Origin: an uncultured Saprospiraceae bacterium
GTDB taxonomy: Bacteria; Bacteroidota; Bacteroidia; Chitinophagales; Saprospiraceae
Reading direction: 5' to 3'
Assembly: GCA_947311465.1 (NCBI GenBank)
Contig: CAMZLN010000030.1
Span: 1 to 32,163, forward strand
Length of the DNA stretch: 32,163 nt
Below, piece after piece: positions 1-10,524 of this stretch. The notes below the pieces were generated by a model. It was given only the letters and a program-made list of their open reading frames with translations, had not been told where the DNA came from and did not search any database. The position numbers were made by a program, and so were the translations under genes. How positions within the stretch are numbered: the first letter of the stretch is position 1; the number at the start of each line of letters is the position of its first letter.

Positions 1-227
1 TGAAGCAGTTGTTCACGGTATTCCTTCCGATTATGAATTTAAAGATAAAGATATTGTCTCTGTTGATTGTGGAGTGATTATGAATGATTTCTTCGGAGAT
101 TCAGCATACACTTTTGCAGTGGGTGATGTGGAGGAAGAAATCATTCATAATCACTCCACAATCAACAGAGACAATATCTTTATCTTTAAATTCATAATCG
201 GAAGGAATACCGTGAACAACTGCTTCA
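1..227. repeat. Perfect 94-bp inverted repeat (arms 1-94 and 134-227, 39-nt spacer 95-133) within map at the window edge
   Basis: Bases 1-94 (tgaagcagttgttcacgg...gaatgatttcttc) are the exact reverse complement of 134-227 (gaagaaatcattc...ccgtgaacaactgcttca). Confidence 0.97.
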
Positions 228-442
228 TTAATAGAAATACATAATGTACCAGGAAATCCACCATAATTTAAGAAACCCGGAATACCACCATTATCTCTAA
301 TAAATGATTCCGCTTCTTTATCAATTTTTTTTGAAGAGACACCCGGTTTAATTAAGCCCGCAACTAAAGATAGAGTTTTACTTACCATCAACGCACTCTC
401 TCGCATCAACTCAATCTCTTCAGTTGTTTTATAAAATACCAT
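134..442 (-). CDS. map: Type I methionine aminopeptidase, N-terminal part (truncated by fold-back; codons below ~134 in ORF 101..442 are not native)
   Basis: MVFYKTTEEIELMRESALMVSKTLSLVAGLIKPGVSSKKIDKEAESFIRDNGGIPGFLNYGGFPGTLCISINEAVVHGIPSDYEFKDKDIVSVDCGVIMNDFF is typical Map. Bases 1-133 (+) read EAVVHGIP...MNDFFGDSAYTFAVGDVE, the expected continuation. Located after secY. Confidence 0.9.
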
Positions 443-469
443 CGTGTTTTATCTTAAAATTTTAGAATA

Positions 470-1828
470 TTACATTCCTGCCCCAACAGTAGGTATTGAA
501 CTAGTTCGTCCTTGAATTTTTCCAGATTTAACCAATCCATCATATTTACTCAAAAGCAGGTAACTTTCAATCTGTTGCAAAGTATCTAAAACGACAGCCA
601 CCAAAATCAATAACGATGTTCCACCAAAGAACATTGCAAAAGATGGATTCACACCAAAAGCTGAAACAATACCAGGTAGAATAGCTATTATACCTAATAA
701 AATTGATCCAGGCAATGTAATTCTTGATACAATCGTATCCACATATTCAGCCGTACTATCCCCAGGTTTTACACCAGGAATAAAAGCATTTCGCTGCTTT
801 AAATATTCAGCTTGTTGCTTTGGATTTACAATTAAAGCTGTATATACGTAAGTAAAAACAACTATCAAAAGGAAGTAAATAATATTATAAGGAAGTGAAG
901 TAAAATCACTTAATGATCGTAGAAATGGACTAGCTGCCCCTTTTGCTCCCATTAGAAATCCCACTAAAGTAGTCGGCAAAAACATCAATGCTTGAGCAAA
1001 GATAATTGGCATAACTCCTGCAGCGTTCACTTTAATAGGAAGGTAATCTCTATTACCAGAAGTAGGTAATTTTGAAGCACCCCTACCAACCATTCTATTA
1101 GCAAATTGTAATGCGATTCTTCTTACTGCTTGAACAATAGCTATTGTTGCTAAAACAACGAAGAATAGAGCTGCGAATTCAAAAACAAGTAATAAGATAT
1201 TATTTTCAAATTGAATTTGCATTTCTGAAATCAAAGCTATTGGTAATCTAGCAATGATACCAACAGTAATCAATAATGAAATACCATTTCCAATACCACG
1301 ATCAGTAATTTTTTCACCCAACCACATTGCGAATACAGTACCAGCAGAAAGAATAATTATATTAGAAAACCAAAATAATCCTTGTGGAATATTTGGATCG
1401 ACAGCTCCTTGAGATGTAAGATATGCTAAATATCCACTACCTTGAACCAAGGTGATAAAAATTGTCAAAATTCTAGTCATTTGACCAATTTTCTTTCGAC
1501 CAGATTCACCTTCATGCTGCTGTAATCTTTGAAAATAGGGAACCGCAAATCCTAATAATTGAATAATAATAGATGCGGTAATATAAGGCATTATACCTAA
1601 AGCAAACAAAGCTGCTTGATTAAAAGCACCTCCAGTAAACATATTAATTAATCCCAAAAGGTCATTTGTATTCTGACCACCAGCCATTAATTTCTCAGGA
1701 ATAACTCCAGGTAGAACAATAAATGATCCTAAACGATAAACTGCTAAAATAGCTATAGTGAAAAGAATTCTTTTCCTAAGTTCATCAATTTTCCAAATAT
1801 TCTTAATTGTGGTAATAAAATTTTTCAT
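470..1828 (-). CDS. secY: Preprotein translocase subunit SecY
   Basis: 452 aa multi-TM protein with SecY motifs (GIMPYITASIIIQLL, GIGNGISLLI); spc operon position. Confidence 0.97.
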   Translation of the reverse strand: MKNFITTIKNIWKIDELRKRILFTIAILAVYRLGSFIVLPGVIPEKLMAGGQNTNDLLGLINMFTGGAFNQAALFALGIMPYITASIIIQLLGFAVPYFQRLQQHEGESGRKKIGQMTRILTIFITLVQGSGYLAYLTSQGAVDPNIPQGLFWFSNIIILSAGTVFAMWLGEKITDRGIGNGISLLITVGIIARLPIALISEMQIQFENNILLLVFEFAALFFVVLATIAIVQAVRRIALQFANRMVGRGASKLPTSGNRDYLPIKVNAAGVMPIIFAQALMFLPTTLVGFLMGAKGAASPFLRSLSDFTSLPYNIIYFLLIVVFTYVYTALIVNPKQQAEYLKQRNAFIPGVKPGDSTAEYVDTIVSRITLPGSILLGIIAILPGIVSAFGVNPSFAMFFGGTSLLILVAVVLDTLQQIESYLLLSKYDGLVKSGKIQGRTSSIPTVGAGM

Positions 1829-1837
1829 CGAAATTTT

Positions 1838-2284
1838 TTAAATAAGATTGATACTTCCACCAGCTTTTTCAACAGCTTCTTTAGCTGAACCAGTACAAGC
1901 ATGAACTGTAATCGAAAGAGGTTTTGTAATTTCACCTCCACCCAACACTTTAACTTTATCATTTTTCTTTACTATACCGCATTCTACTAATGCAGCCATT
2001 GTAATATCAGACAAATTGAACTTCTCTGCAATAGATTGGAATCTATCCAAATTTATGCCAACATATTCAACTCTAAATGGATTTTTAAATCCACGTTTTG
2101 GTAAACGCATTTGCAAAGGAGTTTGACCACCTTCAAAATTACGTTTTTTGCTATAACCAGATCTAGACTTAGCACCTTTGTGCCCTCTGGTAGCTGTACC
2201 ACCATGTCCTGAACCTTGTCCACGAGCAATTCTTTTCCCTTTTTTTATAGCACCTTTCGCAGGCTTTAAGTTACTCAAATTCAT
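1838..2284 (-). CDS. rplO: 50S ribosomal protein L15 (start trimmed to MNLSNLKPAKG; the 24-aa N-terminal extension in the ORF track overlaps rpmD)
   Basis: MNLSNLKPAKGAIKKGKRIARGQGSGHGGTATRGHKGAKSRSG is the conserved L15 N-terminus. Confidence 0.95.
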   Translation of the reverse strand: MNLSNLKPAKGAIKKGKRIARGQGSGHGGTATRGHKGAKSRSGYSKKRNFEGGQTPLQMRLPKRGFKNPFRVEYVGINLDRFQSIAEKFNLSDITMAALVECGIVKKNDKVKVLGGGEITKPLSITVHACTGSAKEAVEKAGGSINLI

Positions 2285-2342
2285 CTTATGATAACGTTTA
2301 CGATATTTGACAAAAAATGTGACGAAAAATCTTAAAAAAGAT

Positions 2343-2522
2343 TTAAGCTTTTTCAACTTCTACTAAATGGGCGACTTTAGTCACCATTCCTAAAATGACA
2401 GCTGTTGATGTATGTTCAACTACAGCATTTATTTTTCTAAGTCCCAGAGCGACTAAAGTAGCTTTTTGCTTCTTTGATGCACCAATTGAACTTCTTACTT
2501 GTTTAATTTTAATCTTAGACAT
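2343..2522 (-). CDS. rpmD: 50S ribosomal protein L30 (59 aa; not in the supplied ORF track)
   Basis: Minus-strand translation MSKIKIKQVRSSIGASKKQKATLVALGLRKINAVVEHTSTAVILGMVTKVAHLVEVEKA*; canonical position between rpsE and rplO. Confidence 0.96.
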   Translation of the reverse strand: MSKIKIKQVRSSIGASKKQKATLVALGLRKINAVVEHTSTAVILGMVTKVAHLVEVEKA

Positions 2523-2548
2523 ATCGATTATTCTGACAGTTACGAATT

Positions 2549-3064
2549 TTATCCTTCAAATAATTTCTCTAAAGAAATATTTCTTGCTTTAGCTACTTCA
2601 TAAGGTCCTCTTAGCTGTTTCAAAGCATCAAATGTAGCTTTTACAACATTATGAGGATTAGAAGAACCTTGGGATTTTGCTAATACATTATGAATACCAG
2701 CGATTTCCAAAACAGCTCTCATTGCTCCACCAGCAATTACTCCTGTACCTTCAGAAGCTGGCTTGATCAAAACTTTTCCAGCTCCATATTTACCTCTTTG
2801 TGCGTGTGGAATAGTGCCTTTCCAAATTGGAACTTTCACCAAATTCTTTTTAGCATCATCCACTGCTTTAGAGATTGCAGTTGAAACTTCTCTTGCTTTT
2901 CCTAAACCATGTCCTACGGTACCTTTACCATCACCCACAACAACAATTGCTGCAAAACTAAAAGTTCGTCCCCCTTTGGTAACCTTAGTAACTCTATTTA
3001 CAGTAACCAACTTTTCTTTCAAGTCTGATTCTGCTGGTTTTACTTTTTTATCGTATCTTGCCAT
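2549..3064 (-). CDS. rpsE: 30S ribosomal protein S5
   Basis: [39 protein letters not shown] is diagnostic S5. Confidence 0.97.
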   Translation of the reverse strand: MARYDKKVKPAESDLKEKLVTVNRVTKVTKGGRTFSFAAIVVVGDGKGTVGHGLGKAREVSTAISKAVDDAKKNLVKVPIWKGTIPHAQRGKYGAGKVLIKPASEGTGVIAGGAMRAVLEIAGIHNVLAKSQGSSNPHNVVKATFDALKQLRGPYEVAKARNISLEKLFEG

Positions 3065-3095
3065 TACTTAAATATTTGCAATATAAATTAATATA

Positions 3096-3449
3096 TTAAA
3101 TTTGAACACCAGCTTCTCTAATACCGTCAGCCAATGCTTTAACACGACCATGATACAAAAACCCTCCTCGATCGAAGACAAACTGATTAATATTACCTGC
3201 TAACGCCTTTTCACCTAAAAGCTTACCAACGGCTTTAGCTTGATCTACTTTACTACTTTCATTACTAATCTCCTTCATATTTGAAGATGCAGACATTAAA
3301 GTCTTAGCATTCACATCATCAATTAATTGACAATAGATAGATTTATTACTTCGAAAAACAGCTAATCTAGGTCTTTCACTAGTACCACTAACTTTTTTTC
3401 GAATTCTATAACGAATTTTTTGTCTAATTTCTTTTTTGGACAATCCCAT
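3096..3449 (-). CDS. rplR: 50S ribosomal protein L18
   Basis: [24 protein letters not shown]...[26 protein letters not shown]. Confidence 0.97.
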   Translation of the reverse strand: MGLSKKEIRQKIRYRIRKKVSGTSERPRLAVFRSNKSIYCQLIDDVNAKTLMSASSNMKEISNESSKVDQAKAVGKLLGEKALAGNINQFVFDRGGFLYHGRVKALADGIREAGVQI

Positions 3450-3476
3450 TTTCCTACTCTTTTTAAATCAAAAATA

Positions 3477-4028
3477 TTATCCAGCAGTTTTACCTTGCTT
3501 TCTTCTAATTTCTTCACCTTTAAACCTAATACCTTTTCCTTTGTAAGGTTCTGGTTTTCTAAAAGCTCTAATTTTAGCGGCTATTTGGCCAATCAACTGC
3601 TTATCATGTGATGTTAAAATAATGGTAGGTTTTTGCCCTTTCACCATTTCTGTTTCAACCTTAACTTCATCCGGTACAGAGAAATAAATTGGATGAGAAT
3701 ACCCCAAACCAAGCTCTAACAATTGCCCTTTATTTGCAACTCTATATCCAACCCCCCACAATTCAAGCACCTTTTTATACCCTTCATTAACACCAATAAT
3801 CATGTTATTGATTAATGAACGATAAAGACCATGCATTGCTCTATGACGAATTTGATCAGTAGGTCTTGACACGGATAAAACACCATCTTCAATAGATACT
3901 GATAAATCTTGATCAACCTGTTGAACTAATTCACCTTTAGAACCTTTTACAGTTATAAGATTTCCTTTGCTAATTGATATTTCCACTCCAGCAGGAATAC
4001 TAATTGTAACATTTCCTATTCTTGACAT
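3477..4028 (-). CDS. rplF: 50S ribosomal protein L6
   Basis: MSRIGNVTISIPAGVEIS...PEPYKGKGIRFKGEEIRRKQGKTAG. Confidence 0.97.
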   Translation of the reverse strand: MSRIGNVTISIPAGVEISISKGNLITVKGSKGELVQQVDQDLSVSIEDGVLSVSRPTDQIRHRAMHGLYRSLINNMIIGVNEGYKKVLELWGVGYRVANKGQLLELGLGYSHPIYFSVPDEVKVETEMVKGQKPTIILTSHDKQLIGQIAAKIRAFRKPEPYKGKGIRFKGEEIRRKQGKTAG

Positions 4029-4054
4029 AACTTATATAATTTTAAAGGTAAATT

Positions 4055-4459
4055 CTAGTAAACGTAGCACAACAATTCACCACCTAAATTTTCTTTTTTC
4101 GCTTGTTTGTCAGACATCAAACCCTTTGATGTAGAGACAATACATAATCCCAACCCATTAATGATTCTTGGAATTTCTGTAGCTTTAGCATATTTTCTCA
4201 AACCAGACTTACTAATTCTTCCCAATTTTTTAATAACTGGTTCCTTAGTAGCAGGATCATATTTTAAAGCGATTTTGATAACGCCCCTATTTGGAACAGA
4301 GTCATCAAATTTATATCTATAAATAAAACCTTGATCATATAAGATCTCAGTTATACCTTTTTTCATTTTAGATGTAGGAATCTCCACTACTCGCTTATTT
4401 GCCATTTGGGCATTACGAATTCTAGTAAGATAATCTGCAATTGGATCTGTAACTACCAT
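4055..4459 (-). CDS. rpsH: 30S ribosomal protein S8
   Basis: DPIADYLTRIRNAQ...GLCIVSTSKGLMSDKQAKKENLGGELLCYVY. Confidence 0.97.
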   Translation of the reverse strand: MVVTDPIADYLTRIRNAQMANKRVVEIPTSKMKKGITEILYDQGFIYRYKFDDSVPNRGVIKIALKYDPATKEPVIKKLGRISKSGLRKYAKATEIPRIINGLGLCIVSTSKGLMSDKQAKKENLGGELLCYVY

Positions 4460-4492
4460 TAGTTTCAGTTTTTATTTTACTTATTTAAAAAA

Positions 4493-4762
4493 TTACCAGC
4501 TGGCCTTAGTAACACCTGGAATTTTACCTGCCAATGCCATTTCTCTAAAAGTTACTCTAGAGATGCCAAACATTCTCATGTACCCTTTTGGTCTACCTGT
4601 TAGTTTACATCTATTGTGTAATCTAATTTTGTTAGAGTTACGAGGCAACTTATCTAAAGCTTCCCAGTCCCCAGCATCTTTCAACTGTTTTCTTAATTCA
4701 GCATACTTAGCCACCATTCGTTCTCGTTTTCGCTCTCTTGCGATTATTGCTTTTCTAGCCAT
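4493..4762 (-). CDS. rpsN: 30S ribosomal protein S14 (long, cysteine-poor type)
   Basis: [41 protein letters not shown]-type C-terminus; 89 aa. Confidence 0.97.
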   Translation of the reverse strand: MARKAIIARERKRERMVAKYAELRKQLKDAGDWEALDKLPRNSNKIRLHNRCKLTGRPKGYMRMFGISRVTFREMALAGKIPGVTKASW

Positions 4763-4778
4763 AATTATTGCTATTTAA

Positions 4779-5333
4779 CTATTTCTGATTTTTAAAAGGA
4801 ACCCCTAAAGCCTTCAACAAGGCCAATGCTTCTGCATCTGTCTTAGCAGTAGTTACAAAAGTAACATTCATACCAGTGATTCTACTAACTTTATCTAAAT
4901 CAATTTCAGGAAAAATGATATGTTCTTGCACACCAAAAGAATAATTACCTCTTCCGTCAAAACTTTTATCATTAATTCCTCTAAAGTCTCTTACTCGAGG
5001 TAAAGCTACCGTAACCAAACGATCAAGAAACTCATACATTCTCTCCTTTCGCAAAGTAACTTTAGCACCAATATTCATACCTTCTCTCAACTTAAAGTTT
5101 GAGACAGATTTACGTGCAACAGTTGGAACTGCTTGTTGACCTGCAATAGTAGACATTTCCTTAACAGCAGTATCCACTAATTTTTTGTCTTGAGTAGCAT
5201 CTCCTACACCTTGGTTTAAAGAAATCTTTACCAATTTAGGTACTTGCATTGATGATTTATATTGAAACTGCTCCATTAATTTAGGAACGACTTCATTATC
5301 ATATTTTAATTTAAATCTTGGTACGTAACTCAT
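4779..5333 (-). CDS. rplE: 50S ribosomal protein L5
   Basis: [21 protein letters not shown]...[20 protein letters not shown]. Confidence 0.97.
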   Translation of the reverse strand: MSYVPRFKLKYDNEVVPKLMEQFQYKSSMQVPKLVKISLNQGVGDATQDKKLVDTAVKEMSTIAGQQAVPTVARKSVSNFKLREGMNIGAKVTLRKERMYEFLDRLVTVALPRVRDFRGINDKSFDGRGNYSFGVQEHIIFPEIDLDKVSRITGMNVTFVTTAKTDAEALALLKALGVPFKNQK

Positions 5334-5677
5334 TATTTTATAATTTCTCCAGATTTTTTAGAATAACGAACGATTTTGCCGTCCACTAATTTTCTTCCTA
5401 TTCTTGTTGGTTCACCTGTTATAGGATCAACCACCATTAAGTTAGAGATATGCACAGATAAAGTAATATCTTGAATACCCCCTTCATTATTTTCAGAAGG
5501 TTTCATGTGTTTTTTTCTAACATTAACTCCTTCGACAACGGCTCTATTCTTAGCAGGAATTACTTCCAAAACTTTACCTTCTTTACCCTTGTCAGCTCCA
5601 GCGATAACGATAACCATATCGTCTTTTTTAATTTTAAACTTTGGAGCAAATCGCTTACTTGTATTATTTTTTGACAT
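5333..5677 (-). CDS. rplX: 50S ribosomal protein L24
   Basis: [36 protein letters not shown]. Confidence 0.96.
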   Translation of the reverse strand: MSKNNTSKRFAPKFKIKKDDMVIVIAGADKGKEGKVLEVIPAKNRAVVEGVNVRKKHMKPSENNEGGIQDITLSVHISNLMVVDPITGEPTRIGRKLVDGKIVRYSKKSGEIIK

Positions 5678-5689
5678 CCTAATGATATT

Positions 5690-6055
5690 CTAAAGCACTT
5701 CTGGTGCCAATGAAACAATCTTCATATAATCTCTTTCTCTTAATTCTCTTGCTACAGGACCAAATACACGAGTTCCAATTGGATCAAGAGATGCATTTAG
5801 TAAAACAACAGCATTATCATCAAATCTGATATATGAACCATCTTTTCTTCTAATAGCTTGTTTTGTTCTTACAACGATAGCTTTAGAAACGGTACCTTTT
5901 TTCACACCGTTCGGAGTAGCTTGTTTTACAGTAACAACTATAGTATCGCCCACTGACGCATATCTACGTTTAGATCCACCTAGCACTTTTATACAAAGTA
6001 CTTCCTTTGCACCGCTATTATCTGCGACATTTAGTCTTGATTCCTGCTGTATCAT
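5690..6055 (-). CDS. rplN: 50S ribosomal protein L14
   Basis: [37 protein letters not shown]. Confidence 0.98.
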   Translation of the reverse strand: MIQQESRLNVADNSGAKEVLCIKVLGGSKRRYASVGDTIVVTVKQATPNGVKKGTVSKAIVVRTKQAIRRKDGSYIRFDDNAVVLLNASLDPIGTRVFGPVARELRERDYMKIVSLAPEVL

Positions 6056-6101
6056 AATCTTTTATTTAAATATTTTCAAAACATATAAAATAAGACTGAA
6101 C

Positions 6102-6353
6102 TTATTTTGCTTTTTCGATTACTTCAAGCAATCTCCATCTTTTCTTTTTACTTAAAGGACGTGATTCCACAATTTTAACCAAATCCCCTTCATTACATGA
6201 ATTAGCTTCATCATGTGCGGTGAATTTTTTATGTTTCTTTACGAACTTTCCGTACATAGGGTGTCTTAGCTTTCTTTCAACAGTGACAGTAATGGTTTTA
6301 TCCATTTTGTCACTAGTAACTACCCCAACTCTTGTTTTTCTATTTGATGCCAT
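6102..6353 (-). CDS. rpsQ: 30S ribosomal protein S17 (start MASNRKTR)
   Basis: [43 protein letters not shown] at 6353 preferred over the upstream TTG. Confidence 0.95.
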   Translation of the reverse strand: MASNRKTRVGVVTSDKMDKTITVTVERKLRHPMYGKFVKKHKKFTAHDEANSCNEGDLVKIVESRPLSKKKRWRLLEVIEKAK

Positions 6354-6384
6354 TAGCAACTAAATTTAGACTTATTATCTATTA

Positions 6385-6645
6385 TTATTTTTTTCTTCTT
6401 CTTCTTCGAATCTTTGAACGACCAGCTAGGAACTCATCACTAGCTTCAGCCAGAACTCTACGACCCAATTCTGTTTTAATTCGAGCTACATCTCTACGAG
6501 ACTCTCTCAATTCTAAAGGATTTTGTAAACCATCCATTGAATGCTCAAATTTCATATTATTATACTCCGCTTCTCTTTCTGATAAGATTCCTTTCAAATC
6601 ATCTACAGACAAATCTTGCAGTTCTAAAAATTTCTTTGATGCCAT
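6385..6645 (-). CDS. rpmC: 50S ribosomal protein L29
   Basis: L29 position; NPLELRESRRDVARIKTELGRR. 86 aa with basic C-terminal tail RSKIRRRRRKK. Confidence 0.93.
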   Translation of the reverse strand: MASKKFLELQDLSVDDLKGILSEREAEYNNMKFEHSMDGLQNPLELRESRRDVARIKTELGRRVLAEASDEFLAGRSKIRRRRRKK

Positions 6646-6672
6646 TATTAAAATATTATAAATGTCAAATTA

Positions 6673-7086
6673 TTAAAAATCACGTCTTACAACAAACTTA
6701 GTAAGAACAGGTAACTTTTGTGCTGCCAATCTTAACGCCTCTTTTGCAGTTTCGTAAGGTACACCATCCATTTCGAACATAATTCTTCCTGGTTGTACTG
6801 GGGCCACATAATGATCCAAAGCTCCTTTACCCTTACCCATACGAACTTCAGCTGGTTTAGAAGTCATTGGTTTGTCTGGAAAAATTCGAATCCAAACTTT
6901 ACCTTCTCTTTTCATGTATCTCGTCATCGCGATACGGGCAGCTTCTATCTGTCTATTTGTAATCATTCCAAAATCCAAAGATTTCAAACCAAATGACCCA
7001 AATGAGATACTACTTCCTCTATATGCTAATCCAGTATTTCTACCTTTTTGCATTTTACGATATTTCGTCCTTTTCGGCTGTAACAT
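6673..7086 (-). CDS. rplP: 50S ribosomal protein L16
   Basis: [24 protein letters not shown]...[23 protein letters not shown]. Confidence 0.98.
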   Translation of the reverse strand: MLQPKRTKYRKMQKGRNTGLAYRGSSISFGSFGLKSLDFGMITNRQIEAARIAMTRYMKREGKVWIRIFPDKPMTSKPAEVRMGKGKGALDHYVAPVQPGRIMFEMDGVPYETAKEALRLAAQKLPVLTKFVVRRDF

Positions 7087-7124
7087 TACTTAAATATTTA
7101 TGATTTCAATACCTATTAATTCAC

Positions 7125-7150
7125 GCTTTTTAAAAAGCTTGGCAAAGGTA
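7125..7150 (-). promoter_or_regulatory. Candidate internal promoter/operator in the rpsC-rplP gap: TACCTTTG-CCAA-GCTTTTTAAAAAGC
   Basis: Perfect -7 box TACCTTTG followed after 4 nt by a perfect 14-bp palindrome, in an 84-nt intergenic gap. Confidence 0.4.
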
Positions 7151-7170
7151 CAATAATTTTATTTAAAAGT

Positions 7171-7887
7171 CTAACTACGACGATTATTTCTACGTCTGTC
7201 GTTTCCTCTTCCTCTTTTCTTATCATTTCGAGATGGCACATTAGGCGAAAGATCTCTTTTTCCTAATACTTCTCCTTTATAAATCCACACTTTAATTCCA
7301 ATTTTACCATAGATGGTCAAAGCTTCAACAAGTGCATAATCAATATCAGCTCTAAAAGTATGCAAAGGCGTTCTTCCTTCTTTAAACTCTTCAGATCTAG
7401 CCATTTCCGCACCATTCAAACGTCCAGAAACTCGAATTTTTATTCCTTCACCACCAGATCGTCTACAAGCCTGAATAGCCATTTTAATAGCTCTTTTGTA
7501 ACTAATACGTCCTTCGATTTGTCGAGCAACAGATTCACCAACAATGGTAGCATCCATTTCTGGCTTTCTAATTTCAACAATATTGATTTGAATATCAGAT
7601 CCAGAAATGTTCTTTACCTCCGCCTTAATTCTATCTACTTCAGACCCACCCCGACCGATAATAATACCAGGCCTAGAAGTATGAATCGTAATGGTAATTC
7701 TTTTCAAAGTTCTTTCAATTGCAATCTTTGAAATACCACCTTGATTAATCCTTGCTTTCAAATATCTACGTATATTTTCGTCTTCCACGATATTCTCAGC
7801 ATACGACTTTGTACCACTAAACCAGTTTGAATCCCAGCCACGAATGATACCTAAACGATTACCAATTGGATTTGTCTTTTGACCCAT
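7171..7887 (-). CDS. rpsC: 30S ribosomal protein S3
   Basis: [23 protein letters not shown]...[16 protein letters not shown]. Confidence 0.98.
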   Translation of the reverse strand: MGQKTNPIGNRLGIIRGWDSNWFSGTKSYAENIVEDENIRRYLKARINQGGISKIAIERTLKRITITIHTSRPGIIIGRGGSEVDRIKAEVKNISGSDIQINIVEIRKPEMDATIVGESVARQIEGRISYKRAIKMAIQACRRSGGEGIKIRVSGRLNGAEMARSEEFKEGRTPLHTFRADIDYALVEALTIYGKIGIKVWIYKGEVLGKRDLSPNVPSRNDKKRGRGNDRRRNNRRS

Positions 7888-7918
7888 TTTAATTATTTTA
7901 AATTACTTTCAATTTTTT

Positions 7919-8317
7919 TTATTCTGCAACAACTGCTTCTTCTTGATTAGAAACCTTTTCAGCATCAATTTTAATTCTATTCTCAACAATCAATGTAACA
8001 TGATTTGTTCTTTTACGAATTCTATGCGCTCTACCATGTGGAGCAGGTCTAAATCTTTTCAATGAAGTACCACCATCAGAAAATGCAGTTTTCACATACA
8101 AATCAAAATCATCAGCTTCGTAAGCATTTTCATTCTTGTATTCCCAATTTGCTATGGCAGAAAGTAAAAGTTTTTCTAACCAAATACTAGCTTCTTTTTT
8201 TGAGAATTTTAGAATATCTAAAGCCTCAGTCACATTTTTTCCACGAATTAAGTCAACCATTAATCTCATTTTACGAGGTGACATTGGACAACTTTTCAGC
8301 TTTGCAATTGCTTCCAT
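7919..8317 (-). CDS. rplV: 50S ribosomal protein L22
   Basis: [20 protein letters not shown]...[24 protein letters not shown]. Confidence 0.97.
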   Translation of the reverse strand: MEAIAKLKSCPMSPRKMRLMVDLIRGKNVTEALDILKFSKKEASIWLEKLLLSAIANWEYKNENAYEADDFDLYVKTAFSDGGTSLKRFRPAPHGRAHRIRKRTNHVTLIVENRIKIDAEKVSNQEEAVVAE

Positions 8318-8365
8318 TATATTATACTTTTATACTAAGGATTTCTCCTTATTTAAAAATTATTA

Positions 8366-8635
8366 TTATTTCTTTTTACCTCCGCCGTGACCTCTAAAGT
8401 TACGAGTTGGTGAAAATTCTCCTAATTTATGACCTACCATATTTTCTGTAACAAAAACTGGAACGAATGTTTTCCCGTTATGCACAGCGATAGTTAAACC
8501 GACCATACCTGGATAAATCATAGAACTTCTAGACCAAGTTTTGATCACACTTTTCTTTCCTGATTCCTGAGCAGCTTCCACTTTTTTAATTAATCTGTGA
8601 AATACGTAAGGTCCTTTCTTAATTGATCGAGCCAT
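8366..8635 (-). CDS. rpsS: 30S ribosomal protein S19
   Basis: [11 protein letters not shown]...[46 protein letters not shown]. Confidence 0.98.
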   Translation of the reverse strand: MARSIKKGPYVFHRLIKKVEAAQESGKKSVIKTWSRSSMIYPGMVGLTIAVHNGKTFVPVFVTENMVGHKLGEFSPTRNFRGHGGGKKK

Positions 8636-8666
8636 TATTTTTAGTATTAAAATTATGCTTTAAAAA

Positions 8667-9494
8667 TTATTTTTTCTTTCTTTTAGTAACTATCAATCTA
8701 TTTGAATATTTATTCGGATTTCTAGTTTTTTGTCCTTTGGCCATGATACCAGTTCTAGAACGAGGATGTCCCCCTGAAGCTTTACCTTCACCACCACCCA
8801 TCGGGTGATCTACCGGATTCATTGCAACCCCTCTTACTCTTGGTCTTCTACCTTTCCATCTTGATCTACCCGCCTTACCTGAAATCTCCAAACTGTGATC
8901 TCCATTAGAAGTAGAACCAATAGTTGCTCTACAAGTTTCTAAGATTTTTCTAACTTCACCAGAAGGCAACTTTACAATTGCGTATTTATCTTCACGTCCC
9001 ATCAAAGTAGCATAAGTACCCGCACTTCGAGCAATACTTGCGCCTTTACCTGGTTGCATTTCAATAGCATGAATGATTGTTCCGAAAGGAATTTCACTTA
9101 AAAAAAGTGTATTTCCTACTTTAATTGGAGCACCCACTCCTGACAAAACTTCAGCCCCCACTTGTAATCCATCTGGAGCAATAATATAAGTCTTTGTTCC
9201 ATCTTGATACTCAAGTAAAGCGATAAAAGCAGTTCGATTCGGATCATACTGAATAGATTTAACTGTAGCAGTCATTCCATCCTTAGATCTTTTAAAATCC
9301 ATGATACGATATCTTCTTTTATGCCCACCACCACGATGACGGTGTGTCATTTTTCCTGTTCTATTTCTACCACCTTTTCTTTTGATAGGTGCTAGCAAAC
9401 TTTTTTCAGGTTTACTTTCCGTAATTTCAGCAAAGGTATTTGCCACCTTATGTCTTAAGCCCGGAGTTATTGGACTAAACTTCTTAACTGCCAT
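8667..9494 (-). CDS. rplB: 50S ribosomal protein L2
   Basis: [22 protein letters not shown]...[26 protein letters not shown]. Confidence 0.98.
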   Translation of the reverse strand: MAVKKFSPITPGLRHKVANTFAEITESKPEKSLLAPIKRKGGRNRTGKMTHRHRGGGHKRRYRIMDFKRSKDGMTATVKSIQYDPNRTAFIALLEYQDGTKTYIIAPDGLQVGAEVLSGVGAPIKVGNTLFLSEIPFGTIIHAIEMQPGKGASIARSAGTYATLMGREDKYAIVKLPSGEVRKILETCRATIGSTSNGDHSLEISGKAGRSRWKGRRPRVRGVAMNPVDHPMGGGEGKASGGHPRSRTGIMAKGQKTRNPNKYSNRLIVTKRKKK

Positions 9495-9532
9495 TTTAAA
9501 AAAAATTTATAGTTATCAGCAAAAGCTGTTAA

Positions 9533-9835
9533 TTATTCTTCATCACTTCCGAAGAAATCTAATTCTTCTCCTTCATTCAAGGTAATAATTGCCTTTTTAA
9601 ATGAAGATGTTTTTCCTTTCACTAAACCAGTTTTAGTATTACGCACTTTGCTTTTACCCGGCATAATCAACGTATTCACTTTTTTAACACCTACATTAAA
9701 GGTATCTTCAACTGCTTTTTTGATTTCAATTTTATTAGCATCTTTGCTCACTATGAAAGTGTACTTTCCGAATTTGTCAGTCAACTTTTCAGTTTTTTCT
9801 GTAAACAAGGCTTTAATTAAAATTCTTTTTTTCAT
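9533..9835 (-). CDS. rplW: 50S ribosomal protein L23
   Basis: LIKALFTEKTEKLTDKFGKYTFIVSKDANKIEIKKAVEDTFNVGVKKVNTL. Confidence 0.96.
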   Translation of the reverse strand: MKKRILIKALFTEKTEKLTDKFGKYTFIVSKDANKIEIKKAVEDTFNVGVKKVNTLIMPGKSKVRNTKTGLVKGKTSSFKKAIITLNEGEELDFFGSDEE

Positions 9836-9867
9836 TTCAAAATTCTTTCATTCCAACTAAGGAATAT

Positions 9868-10494
9868 TTATGAAAATATTTCTTTCATTGCTTGAATACT
9901 AGACTCAGCAAAAACTAAAGAATTGGATCGCAAGATTTCGTATGTATTCAAATCTTTTGCATTCATTACTGAAGCTTTAGGACAATTACGACTAGAAAGG
10001 TATAAATTCTTGTCATGATCTCCAGTTACAAACAAAGTTCGAGAATTCCCTAATTTCAAATTCTTAACAACGTTAACAAATTGACTAGTTTTAGGTGCAT
10101 CAAATGTAAAATCTTCAATAATCATAATTTTACCTTCTGCCATCTTTGAACTTAAAGCTGATTTACGAGCCAAAGCTCTAACTTTTTTATTCAATTTAAT
10201 CCCATACGTTCTAGGTCTTGGACCGAAAATACGTCCACCCCCTCTAAATATAGGAGATTTAATATCCCCTGCTCTTGCAGTACCCGTACCCTTTTGTCTT
10301 TTAATTTTCTTTCTAGAACCTTGGATTTCTCCTCTTTCCTTAGACTTATGAGTACCTTGTCTCTGATTTGCAAGATATTGCTTAACCGCTAAATATACAG
10401 TATGCTCATTAGGATCTACACCAAAAATTTCTTCTGGAAGATCAACAGATTTACCTGTTTTTTCACCGTTTATATTAAAAACATCAAGTTTCAT
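9868..10494 (-). CDS. rplD: 50S ribosomal protein L4
   Basis: RQGTHKSKERGEIQGSRKKIKRQKGTGTARAGDIKSPIFRGGGRIFGPRPR. Confidence 0.97.
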   Translation of the reverse strand: MKLDVFNINGEKTGKSVDLPEEIFGVDPNEHTVYLAVKQYLANQRQGTHKSKERGEIQGSRKKIKRQKGTGTARAGDIKSPIFRGGGRIFGPRPRTYGIKLNKKVRALARKSALSSKMAEGKIMIIEDFTFDAPKTSQFVNVVKNLKLGNSRTLFVTGDHDKNLYLSSRNCPKASVMNAKDLNTYEILRSNSLVFAESSIQAMKEIFS

Positions 10495-10524
10495 TATAAT
10501 AAATTTTCTTTATTCTTCTTGAAT

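Noticed and set aside
2395-2592. + strand ORF 65 aa
   Set aside because: Antisense to rpmD; no recognisable domain.
7360-7731. + strand ORF 123 aa inside rpsC
   Set aside because: Shadow ORF opposite highly conserved rpsC; Ser/Asn/Phe-rich low-complexity translation.
10191-10373. 60-aa minus-strand ORF
   Set aside because: Alternate frame within rplD, which has clear L4 similarity.
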